The notes below the pieces were generated by a model, which did no database searches, was not told the origin of the DNA, and saw nothing but the letters and a program-made list of their open reading frames with translations. 64,000 nucleotides of DNA. Origin: Akkermansia sp. N21116. GTDB taxonomy: Bacteria > Verrucomicrobiota > Verrucomicrobiia > Verrucomicrobiales > Akkermansiaceae. The position numbers and the translations under genes are program-made. The stretch is from the NCBI RefSeq assembly GCF_029854705.2, contig NZ_CP139035.1:1612001-1676000 (forward strand). The letters are read 5' to 3'. Below, one piece after another: positions 62,613 to 64,000 of this stretch. The stretch's first letter is position 1. The number at the start of each line of letters is the position of its first letter.

Positions 62613-63698
62613 TTATTGTGGTTCATGGATGATTGAAGCACCTTGGCAAAAATCGGGAATGATATATGTGCTGTGAAGTGGTTTTCCTTCACGCAGGATT
62701 CTCAGCATGCGGATGAGGCGGCGTACTGTTTTACGGATGTTGGATTTGTAATGAGCGATGGGAGGCAGGATGTGTTCCAGAACGGGGTTGTAACTGAGAC
62801 TGATGATGCTGATTTTGTCCGGAATGGGGAGTGAATGCGCTGCTGCCCAGGACATGAGGGTGATGGCATGCTGGCTTCTGAGAACAACAAATGAGGTGAT
62901 ATCCGGGTGGGCGTCGAATGTGTTGTTCAGAAGATTGAAAAATTGATCCGTTTGGTCTGGAATGGGAATGAAGAGCGGGTTCCATTTTTCACCTTGGAAT
63001 TCAAGGAAAGCTTTTTTCATTAATTGGTTGCCTTTGAGAGGAGAGTCCGGAATGCAAAGGACGGATGTATGGTGCCCACGGCTCCATAGGTGGGTAGCCG
63101 CATGCCGTGCTGTGGCTTCCCAGTGAGTATCGATGAAGGGGAGGCAAGCCGATGTGTGGCTACTACCCCGGACGAGACATGGGATGGCGCGTTGTTTGAA
63201 CCAAAGCTGGGTTTCTTCAGAAGTCTGGTAAAGGATCCAGCATATGTGAGGGGAGGCGTGGACGAGTCGGTCCAATTTGGGACCGGGTTTTTTCCCCATG
63301 GCCCAGGGGATTTCGTAAACCCGGAGCTGTAGATTGTCGTACTCGAGAACTTTTTCTATTTCATAGAGTTCAACGAGTACTTGCTGAGGCATTCTGTCGA
63401 TTGGTATCGGAGTGATCAGGCCGATGATCTCGGAAGGTTGTTCTTGTAGTGGAGCTTGTACATCGTGATCCGGTGTGTAGCGGGTAATGATACGAGGCCT
63501 GTTGTGCTGCGGCGGGGCAATCCAGCCATTTTCTTCCAAGTTGGAGAGAGCTTTTCTGATAGTTTCCCGGCCTACGGAGAGTATGTTGGACAATTCTCTT
63601 TCGGAGGGGAGGGCATGGTTCCATCTTTTTCCGATAATCATGTCCCTGATATGATTGGCAATTGTTTCCGTCTGGATGGGGGAAGGCTTCCGAGGCAT
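62613..63698 (-). CDS. GntR-type transcriptional regulator with LacI-like sensor domain
   Basis: A 361-residue regulator. The N-terminal winged helix-turn-helix of the GntR family spans about residues 8-70 (ETIANHIRDMIIGKRWNHALPSERELSNILSVGRETIRKAL, read as motifs LPSERELS and RETIRKALSNLEENGW). The rest looks like the periplasmic-binding-protein-like sensor of LacI regulators (RHAATHLWSRGHHTSVLCIPDSPLKGNQ and the ISIISLSYNPV ending). Such regulators usually sense a sugar or its phosphate. It lies directly upstream of the GH33 sialidase on the same strand, which makes control by a sialic-acid-derived or sugar ligand plausible, but untested. Confidence 0.87.
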   Translation of the reverse strand: MPRKPSPIQTETIANHIRDMIIGKRWNHALPSERELSNILSVGRETIRKALSNLEENGWIAPPQHNRPRIITRYTPDHDVQAPLQEQPSEIIGLITPIPIDRMPQQVLVELYEIEKVLEYDNLQLRVYEIPWAMGKKPGPKLDRLVHASPHICWILYQTSEETQLWFKQRAIPCLVRGSSHTSACLPFIDTHWEATARHAATHLWSRGHHTSVLCIPDSPLKGNQLMKKAFLEFQGEKWNPLFIPIPDQTDQFFNLLNNTFDAHPDITSFVVLRSQHAITLMSWAAAHSLPIPDKISIISLSYNPVLEHILPPIAHYKSNIRKTVRRLIRMLRILREGKPLHSTYIIPDFCQGASIIHEPQ

Positions 63699-63743
63699 GA
63701 TGGGAAAGTACTCTTTCCCGATGTGGGATTCCAGTGATTTCTT

Positions 63744-64000
63744 ATGTGTCTCTTTTTAACGGGAAATGAGGGAATTTATGAGAGTAATCCGGAAATGCCG
63801 TTGATCTTAACACAGGAAGATGGTAATGCACTGCTTGTCGCAGATGGAAGAGACGTGTTCATTTCCAGATACGGTTTACGTCTGGTTGTCAAGATGAAGA
63901 ATGAAAATCTCAAAGGCCATTTGGCGATGCTCGGATGCAATACAATGTGGGGGTTGATGGCTCCCATGTGCAAGTTTGCGCTTCACACAGGTGAAATCAG
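63744..64000 (+). CDS. Partial protein cut by the window end, unknown
   Basis: An open frame on the plus strand starts at an ATG at 63744 (a second ATG is at 63795) and runs off the end of the window. The visible part, about 85 residues, has TQEDGNALLVADGRDVFISR, then LRLVVKMKNENLKGHLAMLG and MWGLMAPMCKFALHTGE. I recognise no family. It is divergent from the GntR-type regulator, with 45 bp between starts, which is tight for two promoters. It may start at 63795 instead. Confidence 0.4.
   Translation, partial: MCLFLTGNEGIYESNPEMPLILTQEDGNALLVADGRDVFISRYGLRLVVKMKNENLKGHLAMLGCNTMWGLMAPMCKFALHTGEI

Noticed and set aside
63776-63973. Minus-strand frame at the right end
   Set aside because: The plus-strand frame continuing off the edge has a more protein-like composition, and the minus frame has no motif.

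Overview
The window looks like chromosomal DNA from a mucin-degrading Verrucomicrobiota bacterium, most likely an Akkermansia relative. This is inferred from content: two secreted GH33 sialidases, a GH95 fucosidase, a GH20 hexosaminidase, GH31 and GH43 enzymes and a formylglycine-type sulfatase sit among ordinary housekeeping genes, as single genes rather than as SusC/SusD-type loci. There is no rRNA in the window, so the taxonomy is not proven. I see no phage, insertion sequence, CRISPR array or replication origin.

Layout. 1-8.4 kb (minus strand): a Cys-rich secreted protein, a carboxyltransferase subunit that lacks its biotinyl domain, a YitT/YczE-like membrane protein, then PpiD-like foldase, POT transporter and GH31 in a row. 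8.6-19.2 kb: class IV aminotransferase, dxr with a DUF418 protein, a secreted phosphatase-like protein, rarA, tgt-yajC, a four-EF-hand secreted protein, xerC, a LysE-type exporter and rpsP. 19.3-28.2 kb: a predicted nucleotidyltransferase, a membrane coiled-coil protein, a Panacea antitoxin-like protein with cutC, DoxX, sulfatase, a secreted NlpC/P60-like candidate and a large sialidase. 28.3-34.9 kb: sua5, HIT protein, crcB, then the core run yceD-rpmF-plsX-HD phosphohydrolase-ybeY and tRNA-Arg(TCT). 35-45 kb: GH95 fucosidase, two MFS transporters, lipocalin, pyrimidine-dimer glycosylase, hisC and GH20. 45.2-49.6 kb: four tandem paralogous genes for secreted proteins of no family I recognise. 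49.7-57.3 kb: nfeD-rimO, GH43, L,D-transpeptidase, an oxidoreductase, rlpA, trmB and a small membrane gene broken at two homopolymers. 57.5-64 kb: ribB, a small membrane protein, a glycosyltransferase-like protein, tRNA-Ser(TGA), an SPFH protein, a second sialidase with a GntR-type regulator next to it, and a gene cut by the window edge.

The glycosidases and the sulfatase would together strip sialic acid, sulfate, fucose, GlcNAc/GalNAc and internal sugars from host glycans, and the POT and MFS proteins could import the released small products. The most unusual signals are the tandem four-gene secreted family with an internal duplication, a tRNA-guanine transglycosylase that has lost all four zinc ligands, a YbeY with His to Asp at the third metal ligand, and the doubly frameshifted small membrane gene.
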